Positions 1 through 9,815 of a DNA stretch of 64,000 bases are shown here, piece after piece. Location of the stretch: NCBI RefSeq assembly GCF_001982635.1, contig NZ_MKFI01000005.1:541519-605518 (forward strand), written 5' to 3'. The notes beneath the pieces were generated by a model. The model was not told the origin of the DNA. It saw only the letters and a list, made by a program, of their open reading frames with translations, and ran no database searches. Each line of letters opens with the position of its first letter. The first letter of the stretch is position 1. Source of the stretch: Bradyrhizobium mercantei (lineage in GTDB: Bacteria; Pseudomonadota; Alphaproteobacteria; Rhizobiales; Xanthobacteraceae). A program made the translations under genes and the position numbers.

Positions 1-330
1 CCTGCCGCCATGAATCTCACGCTCAACAACGCAACCAACGTGACCGAATATTACAAGGGTCTCGGCGAAAAGGTGAAGATCGAGGTGGTGACGTTCGGCC
101 CGGGCCTGAACATGCTGCGCGAGGACACGTCGCCGGTGAAGGCGCGCATCGAGGAAATGGCCCTCAGCACGCCCGAGGTCTCGTTCAAGGCCTGCGGCAA
201 CACCCAGGAGAAGATGCAGAAGGCCGAGAACAAGTCGATCCCGATCATCAAGCAGGCGGAAGTCGTAAAGTCCGGCGTCGTGCGCGTGATGGAACTGCAG
301 GAGAAGGGGTGGGCTTACGTGAAGCCGTGA
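1..330 (+). CDS. DsrE-family protein, 5' truncated by window edge
   Basis: The frame is open from base 1, and the first ATG at 10 falls inside what looks like the family core, so the true start probably lies upstream of the window. The visible 110 codons show the LNNATNVTEYY stretch, the VEVVTFGPGLNML-like strand (seen as EVVTFGPGLNML) and a single Cys in SFKACGNT. These resemble the small DsrE/DsrF-like (COG1416) proteins of periplasmic or cytosolic sulfur metabolism. Whether a signal peptide exists cannot be judged from this fragment. The next gene starts 95 bases downstream on the same strand. Family placement is by motif recognition; the substrate is unknown. Confidence 0.7.
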   Translation, partial: PAAMNLTLNNATNVTEYYKGLGEKVKIEVVTFGPGLNMLREDTSPVKARIEEMALSTPEVSFKACGNTQEKMQKAENKSIPIIKQAEVVKSGVVRVMELQEKGWAYVKP

Positions 331-425
331 GCTGGAGGGCCCGCTCGCGCCGGCAATCGCATTGACGTGCCGTACCCGCTCCGTCAATCTCCGGGAAAAT
401 CAAAAACAACTCCCGGAGAAACGCC

Positions 426-1766
426 ATGCTTCGTGCCGAAGACAACAAATTCCTCACTGAAGCGGGATCAGGAACAGGGATGGGCGAGTTGCTGCGCCGG
501 TTCTGGATTCCGGTGCTGCTGTCGGAGGAATTGCCGGAGCCGGACAGCGATCCGAAGAAGATCGTCGTGATGGGCGAGGAGCTGCTCGCCTTCCGCGACA
601 CCAGGGGCGTGGTCGGAATCATCGATCAATACTGTCCGCATCGCGGCGCCAATCTCTGGCTCGGCCGCAACGAGGAATGCGGCATCCGCTGCGTCTATCA
701 CGGCTGGAAGTTCGACACCGACGGCCGCTGCGTCGACATGCCGACGTCCTATCCCGACCTCAACGCCAAGGACCTGATTCGCATCAAGTCCTATCCGGTG
801 CGCGAATGGGGCGACATGATCTGGGCCTATATGGGCCCGGCCGAGGCGGTGCCCGAATTGCCGGCGCTGGAAATGGCGCTGCTGCCGGCCTCGCATCGCT
901 TCGTCACCAAGAAATGGCAGGACTGCAACTGGGTGCAGGCGGTGGAAGGCTCGATCGACACCGCGCATTTCACCTTCGCCCATCTCTCCTTCGAGAAGGA
1001 AGAGAACGAGATCCTCGACATCAAGAAGCATTTCGTCAACCCGCTGACCCGGGTGGCGACCGATCACATGCGCTGGATCGCCGAGGATCCGCGGCCGGTG
1101 ATCAAGATCAATCCGCACGAGGCGGGGCTGACGGTGGCCGGCGGCCGGCTCACCGGCAGCGACAACATTTATTGGCGCATCGCCCAGTTCCTGATGCCGT
1201 TCCACTCTTACGCGCCGAGCTCGATGCCGGGCGAGAACATGTTCGGCCAGACCTTCGTGCCGGTCACCGACACCAATTGCTGGATCTACACCTATGCCTG
1301 GAATCCCGACCGGCCGCTGACCGACGCCGAGCGCGACGGTTACGCCAACGGCAACGGCGTGATGGCCGTCGTTGACGAGAATTATGTTCCGCTGCGCAAC
1401 AAGGCGAACGACTATCTGATCGACCGCAAGCTGCAGCGGACCAAGAGCTACACCGGCATCAAGGGTGTCTCCGAGCAGGACGCCGCGGTGCAGGACAGCC
1501 AGGGTCCGATCGCCGATCGCACCCGCGAGCATCTCGGCCCGACCGATCTCGGCATCATGCATTTCCGCAAGCTCGTGATGGAGGCGGCCCGCGCGCTGCA
1601 AAACGGCGAGGCGCCGCCGCATGTCGCGCACCAGGATCGCTACACCGTGCGCTCCGGCGCCTGCGTCACCAGCAAGGCGAAGGACCTCACCGCCGTGATG
1701 ATCGAACGGTTCGGCGATCCCGCGGGCTTCGTCGGCGGTCCCGGGCAGAACGCGGCTGCGGAGTAG
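426..1766 (+). CDS. Rieske non-heme iron aromatic ring-hydroxylating oxygenase, alpha subunit
   Basis: This 446-residue protein has the two hallmarks of oxygenase components. The first is a Rieske [2Fe-2S] site with C70-P-H72 and C89-V-Y-H92. The second is a mononuclear iron site around D178, H181 and H186 in the IDTAHFTFAHLS segment. The layout resembles phthalate 4,5-dioxygenase-type (phenoxybenzoate dioxygenase-like) monooxygenases acting on aromatic acids. A GGAG ribosome binding site lies 7 to 10 bases before the ATG. No reductase or ferredoxin gene is adjacent, so electrons must come from elsewhere. The substrate cannot be told from sequence. Confidence 0.88.
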   Translation: MLRAEDNKFLTEAGSGTGMGELLRRFWIPVLLSEELPEPDSDPKKIVVMGEELLAFRDTRGVVGIIDQYCPHRGANLWLGRNEECGIRCVYHGWKFDTDGRCVDMPTSYPDLNAKDLIRIKSYPVREWGDMIWAYMGPAEAVPELPALEMALLPASHRFVTKKWQDCNWVQAVEGSIDTAHFTFAHLSFEKEENEILDIKKHFVNPLTRVATDHMRWIAEDPRPVIKINPHEAGLTVAGGRLTGSDNIYWRIAQFLMPFHSYAPSSMPGENMFGQTFVPVTDTNCWIYTYAWNPDRPLTDAERDGYANGNGVMAVVDENYVPLRNKANDYLIDRKLQRTKSYTGIKGVSEQDAAVQDSQGPIADRTREHLGPTDLGIMHFRKLVMEAARALQNGEAPPHVAHQDRYTVRSGACVTSKAKDLTAVMIERFGDPAGFVGGPGQNAAAE

Positions 1767-1828
1767 CTCGCCGGCGTCGTCCCTGCTTCGAGCCGGGCGA
1801 TGACAGGTGTGTGAAGGGACACCGCGCG

Positions 1829-3436
1829 CTAAAGCGGAATCCTCCGATACTCGCGATTGGAGAGGCTCGCTTCCTCTAGATCCAGGTCGCGCTCGATGCG
1901 GCGCCTGGTCTCGTCGGTGATCTTGCCGTCGCGCAGCAGCATATGGATGAATTTGCGCTCGGAAGAGATCAGCTCGCGCGTCAGCTCGGTGCCGGTGGCG
2001 GAGACGTCGTGCTTGTCGGGGTCGAGCACGTCGGGCAGCTGGTTGATGCGGATCTCGTGCCGCGAGCGCAACAGCTTGACCACCTCGTCGGACAGCTCGC
2101 GGTCGTCGGTGATGGCGTCGAGCGATTTCAGCGCCGCGTTCAGCGCCTCGCGCCGCGCCGTGATTTCCTGCTCGTGCTCGGCGATATGCTCGCTGCGGCC
2201 GTCCTTGGCGAGGCCGAGCCAGCGCACCACCGGTGGCAAAGTGAGGCCGAGCCCGACCAGGGTCACGAAGATCACGCCGAAGGCGACGAACAGGATCAGG
2301 TCGCGATACGGGAAGGCGTCGCCGCTTGGCAGCGTCAGCGGCAGCGCCAGTGCTGCGGCGAGCGAGACCGCGCCGCGCACGCCGGTGAAGGCCACCACGA
2401 ACACCGCTCGCCACGACGGCAGCGGATCGCGGTCGCGCACCTTCCTGCTGATCCAGCGCGGCAGATAGGTGCCGGGAAACACCCAGAGGAACCGCGCCAC
2501 GATCACGATGACCGCGACCAGCACGGTCGCAGTCAGGATGTCGTGCAGCGGAAACGCCTTCGACTTCTCGTACAGCGAGCGCATCTGGAACCCGGTCAAC
2601 AGGAACAGCAGGCCCTCGATCAGATAGATGATCAAGTCCCAGAAAAAGATGCCCTGCAGGCGGGTCGCGGCCGAGATCAGGAGCGGCCCGTTCCAGCTCA
2701 TATAGAGCCCGCAGGCAACGGTCGCGATCACGCCGCTGCCGCCGAAATGCTCGGGAATCCAGTAGGCGAGGTAGGGCGTGATCAGCGACAGCGTGATCTC
2801 GACCTGCGGATCGCGGGCTCTGCGGCGGGCGCGCAGGCTGAGCCAGCCGACCACGGTGCCGAACGCGATCTCGCCGGCGACGATGATGAAGAACGTGCCG
2901 GTTGCCTTCGGCAGCGAGAACAGGCCGGTGGTGATCGCCGCCAGCGCGAAGCGGTAGAGGATCAGCGCGGTCGCGTCGTTGGCGAGCCCTTCGCCCTCGA
3001 GGATCACCAGGATGCGGCGGGGCATGCCGAGCTTGCGCGCGATCGCGAGCGGCGCGACCACGTCGGGCGGCGCGACGATCGCCCCTAACAGGAAGCCTGT
3101 GCTCCAGGGCAGGCCGATCAGATAGTGGGTGGCGGCCGCGACCATGAAGGCGGTGAAGATCACGCAGCCGACCGACAGCAGGATGATCGGCCGCAAATTG
3201 GCCTTGAACTCGCGCCAGCTCATCGCAACGCTCGCCGAATAGATCAGCGGCGGCAGCACCACCAGCAGCACGAGCTCCGGCGGCAGTTCCAGCGACGGCA
3301 TGCCCGGCACGAAGGCGAGCACGACGCCGACCAGCAGCAACAGGATCGCCGGCGCGATATCGGTCCGCCGCGCCACCAGCGCGGTTCCGGCCAGCACGCC
3401 GAGCAAAGTGAGAAAGATCTGAAATTTGGCTTCCAT
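1829..3436 (-). CDS. CPA1-family Na+/H+ (cation/proton) antiporter
   Basis: This 535-residue polytopic membrane protein consists of about twelve hydrophobic segments followed by a charged cytoplasmic tail of about 120 residues. Diagnostic segments are the PPDVVAPLAIARKLG helix, the EGEGLANDATALI helix with the ion-binding Asn-Asp pair, and FTGVRGAVSLAAALALPL near the end of the membrane domain. All are typical of NhaP/CPA1 exchangers that swap Na+ or K+ for H+ across the inner membrane. The tail contains RSRHEIRINQLPDVLD and no recognised TrkA or cyclic-nucleotide domain. It is convergent with the Rieske gene, with a 62-base gap. No clear ribosome binding site supports the ATG at 3436. Confidence 0.87.
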   Translation of the reverse strand: MEAKFQIFLTLLGVLAGTALVARRTDIAPAILLLLVGVVLAFVPGMPSLELPPELVLLVVLPPLIYSASVAMSWREFKANLRPIILLSVGCVIFTAFMVAAATHYLIGLPWSTGFLLGAIVAPPDVVAPLAIARKLGMPRRILVILEGEGLANDATALILYRFALAAITTGLFSLPKATGTFFIIVAGEIAFGTVVGWLSLRARRRARDPQVEITLSLITPYLAYWIPEHFGGSGVIATVACGLYMSWNGPLLISAATRLQGIFFWDLIIYLIEGLLFLLTGFQMRSLYEKSKAFPLHDILTATVLVAVIVIVARFLWVFPGTYLPRWISRKVRDRDPLPSWRAVFVVAFTGVRGAVSLAAALALPLTLPSGDAFPYRDLILFVAFGVIFVTLVGLGLTLPPVVRWLGLAKDGRSEHIAEHEQEITARREALNAALKSLDAITDDRELSDEVVKLLRSRHEIRINQLPDVLDPDKHDVSATGTELTRELISSERKFIHMLLRDGKITDETRRRIERDLDLEEASLSNREYRRIPL

Positions 3437-3546
3437 AACGGGCTCAATTCGCCCGGAAACCAGCGCCAGTCAATGCGGTCCAGCCGGAGCCGGACCGCGC
3501 GAGCATGATGTCATAAAGCCGTCGTGGGGCCGGCAGGTCCCGCCGG

Positions 3547-3921
3547 TCAGTCCCTGAGGTCGTAGCGGTACGACTTCGAGACGATCTGCCAGCCATCGGC
3601 GAGCTTCATGGCGACAAGATAGTCGGTGAAATAGCGCGGCGGCAGCTGGCAGCGCACTTTGATGAAGGCGGTGTTGTCGTCGGAGCGGTCGATGGTGACG
3701 ATGAAATCCTCGCGCGGCTTGCCATCGGCCTTCGCCGAGGTGCGCTTGCGCACCAGCGCGAGCCAGTCCGGCACGGTCAGGACCTTCAGTTCGCCCTTCT
3801 CGACCCAGCGCAAATCGGCGCTCGGATGAAACGCCTCGGCGAGCTTGTCGGCATTGCTCTCGTAGAGGCCGTCGAAATAGGTTTGCACGACGCTTTCGAC
3901 GGTGGATCGATCTTGGCTCAT
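3547..3921 (-). CDS. NTF2-like (lumazine-binding/SnoaL-type) small protein
   Basis: This 124-residue single-domain protein has the NTF2-like order: an N-terminal helix pair (VESVVQTYFDGLYESNADKLAEAFHP), then beta strands ending in YLVAMKLADGWQIVSKSYRY. It most resembles putative lumazine-binding (Lumazine_bd_2) members of the superfamily. A strong GGGAGGA ribosome binding site precedes the ATG. Proteins of this fold may be small enzymes or ligand binders; nothing here shows which. It stands alone between the antiporter and the divergent GFA gene. Confidence 0.75.
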   Translation of the reverse strand: MSQDRSTVESVVQTYFDGLYESNADKLAEAFHPSADLRWVEKGELKVLTVPDWLALVRKRTSAKADGKPREDFIVTIDRSDDNTAFIKVRCQLPPRYFTDYLVAMKLADGWQIVSKSYRYDLRD

Positions 3922-4018
3922 TGGTGGTCCTCCCGGCAGGATTTGACTGCTAGAGCTTAGCCACGAACTGCCGCGTTACGCCATGGCCGGCTGCAAAATT
4001 CCGCGTGAGGAGCACGTT

Positions 4019-4453
4019 GTGACCGCATCTGCAAAATCGAATGAAACCATCCTGACCGGCGAATGCTTCTGCCGCGACGTGCGCTACGAGGTGGCCGATG
4101 CGTTTGCCTATGCGCTGAATTGTCACTGTTCGAATTGCCGGCGCACCACCGGATCGGCGTTCAAGCCGTTCGCCGGGATCGTGCGCGAAAAATTCACCGT
4201 CACCAGCGGCGCCGACGGTCTCCTGATCTACGGCGATGAGACGACCCATGACGCGCATTGCGGCCGCTGCGGGTCGCTGCTGTATTCGCGGGTCCGCAAC
4301 GGCGCCTATGTCCATGTCACGATGGGGACGTTGCGCGACGCGCCTTCGATCCGGCCGACCGCGCATATCTTCGTCGGCTCCAAGGCGCCGTGGTACGCGA
4401 TATCGGACGACCTGCCGCAATATCAGGAGCATGTGACGCAAGACGGGGAATAA
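4019..4453 (+). CDS. GFA-family (glutathione-dependent formaldehyde-activating-like) zinc protein
   Basis: The protein carries the Cys pattern of the GFA fold: C-F-C in the first loop (GECFCRDVRYEV), C-H-C-S-N-C (NCHCSNCRR) and C-G-R-C (HCGRCGS). These bind structural and catalytic zinc. The GTG at 4019 is preferred because GAGGAG sits 6 bases upstream; an in-frame ATG at 3983 has no such site and would add 12 residues. Members were named after a glutathione-formaldehyde adduct enzyme, but many have no assigned reaction. It is divergent from the NTF2-like gene. Confidence 0.8.
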   Translation: MTASAKSNETILTGECFCRDVRYEVADAFAYALNCHCSNCRRTTGSAFKPFAGIVREKFTVTSGADGLLIYGDETTHDAHCGRCGSLLYSRVRNGAYVHVTMGTLRDAPSIRPTAHIFVGSKAPWYAISDDLPQYQEHVTQDGE

Positions 4454-4473
4454 ATGGCGGGGAATAAATCCGC

Positions 4474-4890
4474 TCAAGGCAGGTTCTTGCCCTGAGCCTG
4501 GTCCGCTTGTGCCGCCGACGTCTCGGACGGCCCCAGCGAGAAGGCGAGCACGACGTCGTCGGCGCGCTGCTTGAACTCCTTGCCGACCGCGGTGCGCGCG
4601 GCGTCGGCAAGTTGCTGCAGCGGCTTGTCCTGCAGCAGGTTCGGAAAGGTGACGGTCACCGACGTGAGCCGGCCATTGTGCCAATTGAACGCGACCGCCG
4701 GTTTGACCCCGACCATCGCGAAAAGGTCGTTCTCCACGGCCTTGGCGTGCTTGAAGCCGTCGAACACGGCGTCGACCAGGCCGCAGCCCGCGGCGCAGCC
4801 GGCCAGCAGCGCGAGGACGAAGAGGTTTCGGACCATGCCGCCGACCGTGCCGGATCGGGCGGATGGAACCGGTGCGCTGGTGCCCTGCAT
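4474..4890 (-). CDS. Small putative lipoprotein
   Basis: The protein has a hydrophobic stretch NLFVLALLAGCAAGCG containing lipobox-like LAGC and AAGC, followed by about 100 residues with no recognised domain (VDAVFDGFKHAKAVENDLFAMVGVKP...). The ATG at 4890 is chosen because GGAGGAC lies just upstream; an internal ATG at 4836 would give a conventional short signal peptide but lacks a ribosome binding site. It is probably lipid-anchored in the periplasm. The long n-region implied by the 4890 start is unusual, so the start is uncertain. It is convergent with the GFA gene. Confidence 0.6.
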   Translation of the reverse strand: MQGTSAPVPSARSGTVGGMVRNLFVLALLAGCAAGCGLVDAVFDGFKHAKAVENDLFAMVGVKPAVAFNWHNGRLTSVTVTFPNLLQDKPLQQLADAARTAVGKEFKQRADDVVLAFSLGPSETSAAQADQAQGKNLP

Positions 4891-5067
4891 GACGTCCTCC
4901 GTGTCTTGTTCTCGTTGCCTCCGATGGTGCACGAAATCTCCCGACCGGCCAAATCCGAACCGGCGGTCCGGTTCGTCGACTAACAATCAGGATGGCCTGG
5001 TCCACACCGGCGCGGATCGTGAGACGCCTCACAAAGCTCCGCGTACAATTCCGGTAGACGGATCTGC

Positions 5068-6996
5068 ATGCTAGAAAACGGCCAGAGTGTCGCCATGAAC
5101 GGGTCTGGGCTCTTGAAACTGAACCGACTGCTGCTTGCCGTCGCGGCCTTGCTGCTGATCGTCTGCCAGCCGGCCCTTGCCGAGAAGCGCGTGGCGCTGG
5201 TGCTCGGCAATTCCGCCTACAGGAACACCGCGCCGCTGGCGAATCCGGTCAACGATGCCTCGGTGATGGCGACGACGCTGAAGAATGCGGGCTTCGACGT
5301 GGTCGATTTCCGCAAGGACCTGCCGGCGGTCGAGACCCGCCGCGCGCTGCGCGAATTCGCCGACCTCGCCCGCGATGCCGATATCGCGCTGGTCTACTAC
5401 GCCGGCCACGGCATCGAGGTGGACGGCGCCAATTACCTGATCCCGGTCGATGCCAGGCTGGAGCGCGACACCGACGTCTATGACGAGGCCTTCTCGCTCG
5501 ACCGCATCCTGGTCGCGATCGAGCCGGCGCGGAAGCTGCGGCTGGTGATCCTCGATGCCTGCCGCGACAACCCGTTCGCCAAGACCATGAAGCGGACGCT
5601 GGCGACCCGCGCGATCGGGCAGGGCCTCGCCAAGGTCGAACCGACCAGTCCGAATGTGCTGATCGCCTATTCGGCAAAGGCCGGGTCTACCGCGGCTGAC
5701 GGCGACGGCAAGAACAGCCCGTTCACGATCGCGCTGTCGAAGTTTCTGCCGACGCCCGGCCTCGATGTCCGCCGCGCCTTCGGCTATGTCCGCGACGAGG
5801 TGCTGAAGACCACCAACAACCGCCAGGAGCCGTTCGTCTATGGCTCGCTCGGCGGCGAGGACGTGCCGCTGGTGCCGGCACCGGTCAAGCCGGCGCCGCC
5901 CGCCGCTGCCGCCGCGCCGGCCGCGCCGGCACCGACGCCGCAGTCGGAGGCTCGCCGCGACTACGAGCTGGCGCTGCAGATCGGCAACAAGAGCGCGATG
6001 AACGCCTTCCTGGCCCAATATCCGAGCGGTTATTACGCCAACCTCGCCAGGTTGCAGCTCGAGAAGTTCACGGCCGAGGATGCGCGCGTCGCCGCCACCG
6101 AGAAGGCGCGTCTGGCCGAGCAGGAGCGCGCAAGGCTCGCCGCCGAGGGCGCGCAGAAGGCGCAGCAGGCCAAGGCGGAGGCCGACGCCAAGGCCGCCGA
6201 AGCGGCGCGCCTTGCCGCGGAAAAGGCCAAGCAGGTCGCACAGGAACAGGCCGCGGCGGCCGAGCAGAAGCGGCAGGCGGACGCCGCACTCGCCGATCGT
6301 GCCGCAGCGGGCAAGGCGGCGACCGATCAGGCGGCGGCGCCAGCCGCCGTCGCAACGCAAGCTCCGCCGGCGACACCTGAGAAGACCACGACCGTGGCCG
6401 CGCTCGCCACCGGGTCGCCCGAGGCCGATGTCGTCAAATCGGTGCAGACCGAATTGCGCCGTGTCGGCTGCCTGACCGGTGCCGTCGACGGCGACTGGAA
6501 CGCAGCCTCGCAGCGCTCGCTGACGCTGTTCAACCGCTATGCCGGCACCAAGCTCGACATCAAGGCTGTGAGCGTCGACACGCTCGATGCCGTCAAGCTG
6601 AAGCAGTCCCGCGTCTGCCCGCTGGTCTGCGAGCGCGGCTACAAGGCTGACGGCGATCGCTGCACCAGGATCGTCTGCGCCGAAGGCTCGTTCCTCAACG
6701 ACGACAATGAATGCGAGAAGCGGCGCGAGCGGAAGCCGGTTGCCAAGCGCGACAGCGACGAGCGGCCGTCGCGCCGTGAGCGCGAACGCGCCTTCCAGCG
6801 CGAACCGCGCGAACCGCAGGCTCCGTCAGCGGCCATTCCGCGCCCGCAGGGCCGTGCGAGGGCCGAGGGCGGCGGCAGCGGTCAGATCGTTTGCGATAAT
6901 TATGCGTGCCGTCCGGTCAGGCGTGGTTGCCATATCGAGTACCGCGGCGGCGGCGGTCCCGGTATGGGCGTCGGCAACGTCGAGGCCTGCAATTAG
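5068..6996 (+). CDS. Secreted caspase-like (peptidase C14) protein with Ala-rich stalk and Cys-rich C-terminus
   Basis: This 642-residue protein begins with a signal peptide ending near ALA-EKR (residue 39). The caspase-like domain spans about 40-270, with the catalytic dyad visible as H114 (YYAGHGIE) and C165 (LDACRDNPF). A Pro/Ala linker and a long Ala/Glu/Lys-rich, coiled-coil-prone stalk (about 320-445) follow, then a peptidoglycan-binding-like segment (QTELRRVGCLTGAVDGDW) and a Cys-rich, basic tail. This architecture recurs in rhizobial caspase-family proteins of unknown target. An alternative ATG at 5095 fits the signal peptide better, but neither start has a strong ribosome binding site. 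The gene stands alone. Confidence 0.83.
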   Translation: MLENGQSVAMNGSGLLKLNRLLLAVAALLLIVCQPALAEKRVALVLGNSAYRNTAPLANPVNDASVMATTLKNAGFDVVDFRKDLPAVETRRALREFADLARDADIALVYYAGHGIEVDGANYLIPVDARLERDTDVYDEAFSLDRILVAIEPARKLRLVILDACRDNPFAKTMKRTLATRAIGQGLAKVEPTSPNVLIAYSAKAGSTAADGDGKNSPFTIALSKFLPTPGLDVRRAFGYVRDEVLKTTNNRQEPFVYGSLGGEDVPLVPAPVKPAPPAAAAAPAAPAPTPQSEARRDYELALQIGNKSAMNAFLAQYPSGYYANLARLQLEKFTAEDARVAATEKARLAEQERARLAAEGAQKAQQAKAEADAKAAEAARLAAEKAKQVAQEQAAAAEQKRQADAALADRAAAGKAATDQAAAPAAVATQAPPATPEKTTTVAALATGSPEADVVKSVQTELRRVGCLTGAVDGDWNAASQRSLTLFNRYAGTKLDIKAVSVDTLDAVKLKQSRVCPLVCERGYKADGDRCTRIVCAEGSFLNDDNECEKRRERKPVAKRDSDERPSRRERERAFQREPREPQAPSAAIPRPQGRARAEGGGSGQIVCDNYACRPVRRGCHIEYRGGGGPGMGVGNVEACN

Positions 6997-7050
6997 CGTC
7001 AGGGAGGTGCAGGTGCCTCGACGATCTTGCTGGGGCTGATGTGCCCGCAC

Positions 7051-7140
7051 GGTCATGGCCGGGCTTGTCCCGGCCATCCACGTCTTCCCAACCAGTGGAA
7101 CGTAAGACGTGGATGCCCGGGACGAGCCCGGGCATGACGA
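7051..7140. repeat. Intergenic palindromic repeat (GGTCATGGCCGGG type)
   Basis: Outer arms GTCATGGCCGGG and CCGGGCATGAC face each other, and the interior pairs CACGTCTT with AAGACGTGG. The element fills the gap between two convergent genes. Its two halves can each form a strong GC-rich hairpin, so it may also end transcription from both sides. It has the form of the short dispersed palindromes common between genes in Bradyrhizobium genomes. Confidence 0.7.
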
Positions 7141-7170
7141 GCCCATGGGACAGCGATTGAAATTGCGTTG

Positions 7171-7851
7171 CTAGATCGCGCTCGCGGCGATGTTCACCAT
7201 CAGCGCCAGCAGCGCGGTGTTGAACACGAACGAGATGATGCCGTGCACGGTCGCGGTGCGGCGGATGATCTTGTCGGTGATCCCGACGTCGGAGACCTGC
7301 GCGGTCATGCCGATCACGAACGAGAAATAGACGAAGTCCCAGTAATCGGCGTCGGCATGCGCGTCGCCGCTCGGGAACTGCAATCCGCCGGGCGTCTTGC
7401 CGCGGTAGAATTCGTGGGCGTAGTGCAGCGCGAACGCGGTGTGGACCATCGTCCATGACAGCGTGATGGTGACGATCGCCACCGCCAGTCCGGCCGGGCT
7501 GCCCTTGGAGGCACCGAGTTCGAACACGATGGCGAGCAGGCTTGCCAGCGCGCCGAACGCCGTCAGCAGCAGGATCAGGAAACGGCCATCGTCCTGCAGC
7601 ATGGCGCTGCGCCTGATGTGGGCGACGCCACAGCGCAGCATCATCACATAGGCAAGCACGAGATAGAGCGCGGCGAAGGCGTCCCAGCCGGCGAGCAGGC
7701 GGGTGACGACGCGCGTCGCGCCGGGGATCAGCAGCGCAATTGCGATGCCGACCGCGATCGAGACGAAGGTGCGCGGCCGGCCCACCACGACGCGGACCGG
7801 CACGGGCAGCTTGCGGAAACGAACAAGGCGATCGTCGAGCTCCTTGTTCAT
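7171..7851 (-). CDS. DUF1345 membrane protein
   Basis: This 226-residue inner-membrane protein has about six hydrophobic segments. Family-typical sequence includes the segment ALHYAHEFYR followed by GLQFPSGD and YWDFVYFSFVIGMTAQVSDV, which are characteristic of DUF1345. Its function is unknown. The start lies only 12 bases after the stop of the polyprenyl synthetase gene, so the two are probably co-transcribed. Confidence 0.85.
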   Translation of the reverse strand: MNKELDDRLVRFRKLPVPVRVVVGRPRTFVSIAVGIAIALLIPGATRVVTRLLAGWDAFAALYLVLAYVMMLRCGVAHIRRSAMLQDDGRFLILLLTAFGALASLLAIVFELGASKGSPAGLAVAIVTITLSWTMVHTAFALHYAHEFYRGKTPGGLQFPSGDAHADADYWDFVYFSFVIGMTAQVSDVGITDKIIRRTATVHGIISFVFNTALLALMVNIAASAI

Positions 7852-7863
7852 GTCGCGCGCTGG

Positions 7864-8784
7864 CTAGTTCTTGCGCTCGGCAACGAAGCGGGCTGCCGCG
7901 CGCAGCACGTCGCCCCGATCGCCGAACACCGACAGCGCCGCATCGGCGCGCGCCAGCAGGTCGCGCACGCGCTGCTTGGCGCCATCGATGCCGAGCTGGG
8001 TGACGAAAGTGGTCTTGCCGAGTGCGGCGTCAGCGCCGGCCGGCTTGCCGAGCGCGGCGGCGTCGCCCTCGACGTCGAGCAGGTCGTCGGCGATCTGGAA
8101 GGCTTCGCCGAGCGCTTTGCCGTAATCGTCGAGCGCCTGGTATTCCTTCGGCGAGGACTGGCCGAGGATCGCGCCGGCGATGCAGCCGAAACGCAACAGC
8201 GCGCCGGTCTTCATCTGCTGCAGGCGGGCGACGTCGACCGGCTCGCGGTCGCCGAAGCGGCCTTCGCCGGCGAGGTCGAGGATCTGACCGCCGGCCATGC
8301 CGCCGACGCCGGAGGCGCGCGCCAGCGCACGGGTCAGCAGCAGGCGGACCTGGGCATCGCTGTGGATCGCATCGCGGGTGATGATGTCGAAGGCAATCGT
8401 CAAGAGCGCGTCGCCGGCCAGGATCGCGGTGGCGTCGTCATAGGCCTTGTGCAGGGTCGGGCGGCCGCGGCGCAGATCGGAATTGTCCATCGACGGCAGA
8501 TCGTCATGGATCAGCGAGTAGCAGTGGATGCATTCGAGCGCGGCGCCGACCAGCAGCGCGGAGTCGCGCGGGATGCCGAACACCGCCGCGCTCTCGACCG
8601 CGAGGAACGGCCGCAACCGCTTGCCGCCGCCGAGGCTCGAATAGCGCATCGCCTCGATCAGTCGCTTCGGGCGCACGATCTCGTCGCTTTCGGTCGCATC
8701 GGACAGCAGTTTCGCGAGCAGGGCTTCGGTATCCTCCGCGGTCTGGTCCAGCCGCTTGGAAAACTCTGCAGTACCGGTCGTCAT
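7864..8784 (-). CDS. ispA: Short-chain (E)-polyprenyl diphosphate synthase, farnesyl diphosphate synthase type
   Basis: The protein condenses isopentenyl diphosphate with allylic diphosphates to give farnesyl or geranylgeranyl diphosphate for quinones, hopanoids and undecaprenyl carriers. The first aspartate-rich motif is DDLPSMD (residues 94-100 from the chosen start), the second is DDLLD in QIADDLLDVEGD, and GGGKRLRP is the usual substrate-binding motif. The ATG at 8784 is chosen because GGAG lies 8 bases upstream; the longer frame to 8844 would add a 20-residue non-homologous-looking extension. The 306-residue length fits the family. Product chain length is inferred from family only. Confidence 0.88.
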   Translation of the reverse strand: MTTGTAEFSKRLDQTAEDTEALLAKLLSDATESDEIVRPKRLIEAMRYSSLGGGKRLRPFLAVESAAVFGIPRDSALLVGAALECIHCYSLIHDDLPSMDNSDLRRGRPTLHKAYDDATAILAGDALLTIAFDIITRDAIHSDAQVRLLLTRALARASGVGGMAGGQILDLAGEGRFGDREPVDVARLQQMKTGALLRFGCIAGAILGQSSPKEYQALDDYGKALGEAFQIADDLLDVEGDAAALGKPAGADAALGKTTFVTQLGIDGAKQRVRDLLARADAALSVFGDRGDVLRAAARFVAERKN

Positions 8785-8924
8785 TAAGAATTGCTCCAGA
8801 TCGATTTTCGGCCGGACAATCGTTGATGGGACCGGCTTCGTCAATTCCCGCCCTGCGACCGATTGCGCCTTAAAAGTGCTGGAAAAACCGTGAATTATCC
8901 CACAGACGTCTGACGGCGCCGGCC

Positions 8925-9656
<732 letters not shown>

Positions 9657-9815
9657 GCCGATTTCGGGCGCTTTTTGCTGTCTCCGGCCCTAGCTTTACG
9701 GAGTGCCTTCCTCTATAAGCGCGGCCTTACCGGCATCGCAGCTGGCGCTTTGAAGCGCTGTGCGCTCGTCCCCATTTCGGACGATGCCCCCGCAACACCC
9801 CTAGAGGACACCGTC

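Noticed and set aside
468..2414. 648-codon open frame on the minus strand across the Rieske gene
   Set aside because: It is antisense to a well-supported enzyme and has the Arg/His/Ala-rich composition of a high-GC shadow frame.
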